From Labyrinthula sp. Ha (lineage: Eukaryota > Sar > Bigyra > Labyrinthulida > Labyrinthulaceae), in NCBI GenBank assembly GCA_015227615.1, contig JAALGZ010000098.1:1-46672 (forward strand): a DNA stretch of 46,672 nt, read 5' to 3'. Below the pieces are notes generated by a model. It was not told the DNA's origin, did not search any database, and saw only the letters and a list, made by a program, of their open reading frames with translations. Below are positions 45,601 through 46,672 of the stretch, in pieces (position 1 is the first letter of the stretch; every line of letters starts with the position of its first letter). The position numbers were made by a program, and so were the translations under genes.

Positions 45601-46445
45601 GTTATACTCGTTCAACTTCCCCCCAAGGGCTATTCTAGCAAATGTAGCTTATTTTCCAGTCAAGAAGTTTAAAAGCATTCACAAAATCAATGCTTGGCTC
45701 AATTACTATCATTGTGCATCTAAGATTTATATTATTACGAAATCAATTGATCCCGGAAAAGAATATTGTTACCAATGTATATTTGCCGATGCTTTGGGTA
45801 GCAGCCAGTGGAAAACTATCGGTACATTCATTTTTTAAATAGTTTTTTAGGTCCTCTTGGAAGATGAGCCCATTTAGAACAGCTTTCCCTTCCCTTGGAT
45901 GATCCAAATTCAGACCAAATCTTCCTCTGCGTTCTACGCATCTTTTGCCATTGGTGATTAGCATTTGAACATTATTATCTTCGCTAGATTCCACCCTTTG
46001 TTCAGTGTTTTTGAATCTCTTTTACAAGTTTCTTCTCAAATTAAATACCTGGAAAATCCTGTTGAAGTCCAAAATATTCTGCTGCAATTCTGCAATCGCA
46101 AACTCCTGAGAGTTTAAGCGTTTTTAATTCATCTTGTTTAAGCTTTTGTGCTTATTTATTATTTTTTCTAAGTGCTTTCGCCAAATAATTGTAGTGATAT
46201 TCGTTAATTACGACGAAAACACTCTTACAAGTGTCAAGATAAAACTTAATTTTAACTTCAAAGGAGAATTTTCTTGTCTGTACTACATTTTATGTTGCAT
46301 CTTTCAAGTATTTTACAATTTTAACCTCTCATTTTGCAAACATCATTGCCTCATTAAAGTAATGAAAAGCGTGAATTTCTCACTTAAATCTTCCATTAAA
46401 AAGTGTAGAAGTGACCACAATAATTTCTTCTGAGGTAGCGTTCCT
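45600..46445 (-). mobile_element. MULE fragment, copy 2, decayed
   Basis: The minus-strand translation matches the first half of the transposase at 31744, in the same order. A FEVKIKFYLDTC segment matches FEVNLKFGLKKNTC. DELKTL....IAAEYFGLQQDFPGI matches AELETL....IAAGELALHRTFPGI. The open frame at 45994-45743 (RRGRFGLNLDHPREGKAVLNGLIFQED..) matches RGGKFKLYFNRSAQDKAQLRGLTFQEP. Several stops interrupt it, and the first catalytic Asp position reads AATQ rather than DTTP. Sequence beyond the second catalytic Asp is lost or unrecognisable. The copies are clearly diverged and lie in opposite orientations. Confidence 0.65.
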
Positions 46446-46672
46446 AACTGCAAGCCAGTTTCTCATAATTTCCTTTTGACTTGGTTTTTGGGGCTGTAGA
46501 ACTTTCCTTTGAAGATTAACCCCTTTGCTTTTATGTTCTTCTACATTTTTTGTTCATAATATTGGTTTTCAATCTGTTCAAAATTATTCTTTAAACCCTC
46601 TCGAAATTTCTTCAAAATTTTATAAGTCTTTAATTCTATATATGGCAAGTTTTATTAATATAGGAAAATATA

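Overview
This is AT-rich eukaryotic nuclear DNA. Three coding frames are interrupted by very short introns with GT and AG ends (32, 28 and 53 nt), and TAA, TAG and TGA all end genes, so the standard code fits. Tiny introns, a PNKD/glyoxalase II-type gene, a Roco GTPase gene, a MULE and an APE-type LINE suggest a compact-gene animal or close relative. Dicyemids, orthonectids and flatworms are known to have such introns, but the lineage is not resolved from sequence alone.

Layout. 1-3247: two host genes on the minus strand, a cytidine-deaminase-like gene running off the left edge and a two-exon metallo-beta-lactamase-fold gene with a long C-terminal extension. 3.7-8.4 kb: an old, broken LTR retroelement with recognisable, strongly diverged LTRs. 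9.75-10.7 kb: first member of a family of intronless genes of about 330 codons. 12.3-17.5 kb: more LTR-element debris. 18-20.6 kb: a decayed LRR-Roc-COR (Roco) gene. 20.6-26.1 kb: a long stretch with no gene I can support. 26.1-28.8 kb: two tandem family members. 31.4-34.45 kb: a decayed Mutator-like (MULE) DNA transposon. It is followed immediately by a nearly complete non-LTR retrotransposon at 34.6-38.1 kb. 38.9-42.9 kb: three more family members. 43.7-45.1 kb: gag-like LTR debris. 45.6-46.45 kb: a second, fragmentary MULE of the same family on the opposite strand.

The most unusual content is the six-member family (9750-10730 -, 26104-27083 +, 27753-28778 +, 38957-39943 +, 40258-41253 -, 41949-42944 -). 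All six are intronless, 326-341 codons long, open throughout, poor in cysteine, and share a leucine-rich-repeat-like layout while diverging strongly in sequence. Two of them (9.75 kb and 40.3 kb) carry the same 15-bp upstream element (CAATATTACATTACC, read toward the gene) about 150 bp before the ATG, and a third has a variant. The LRR-like exons before the broken Roco gene raise the possibility, not shown here, that the family descends from the LRR part of such a receptor-like GTPase.
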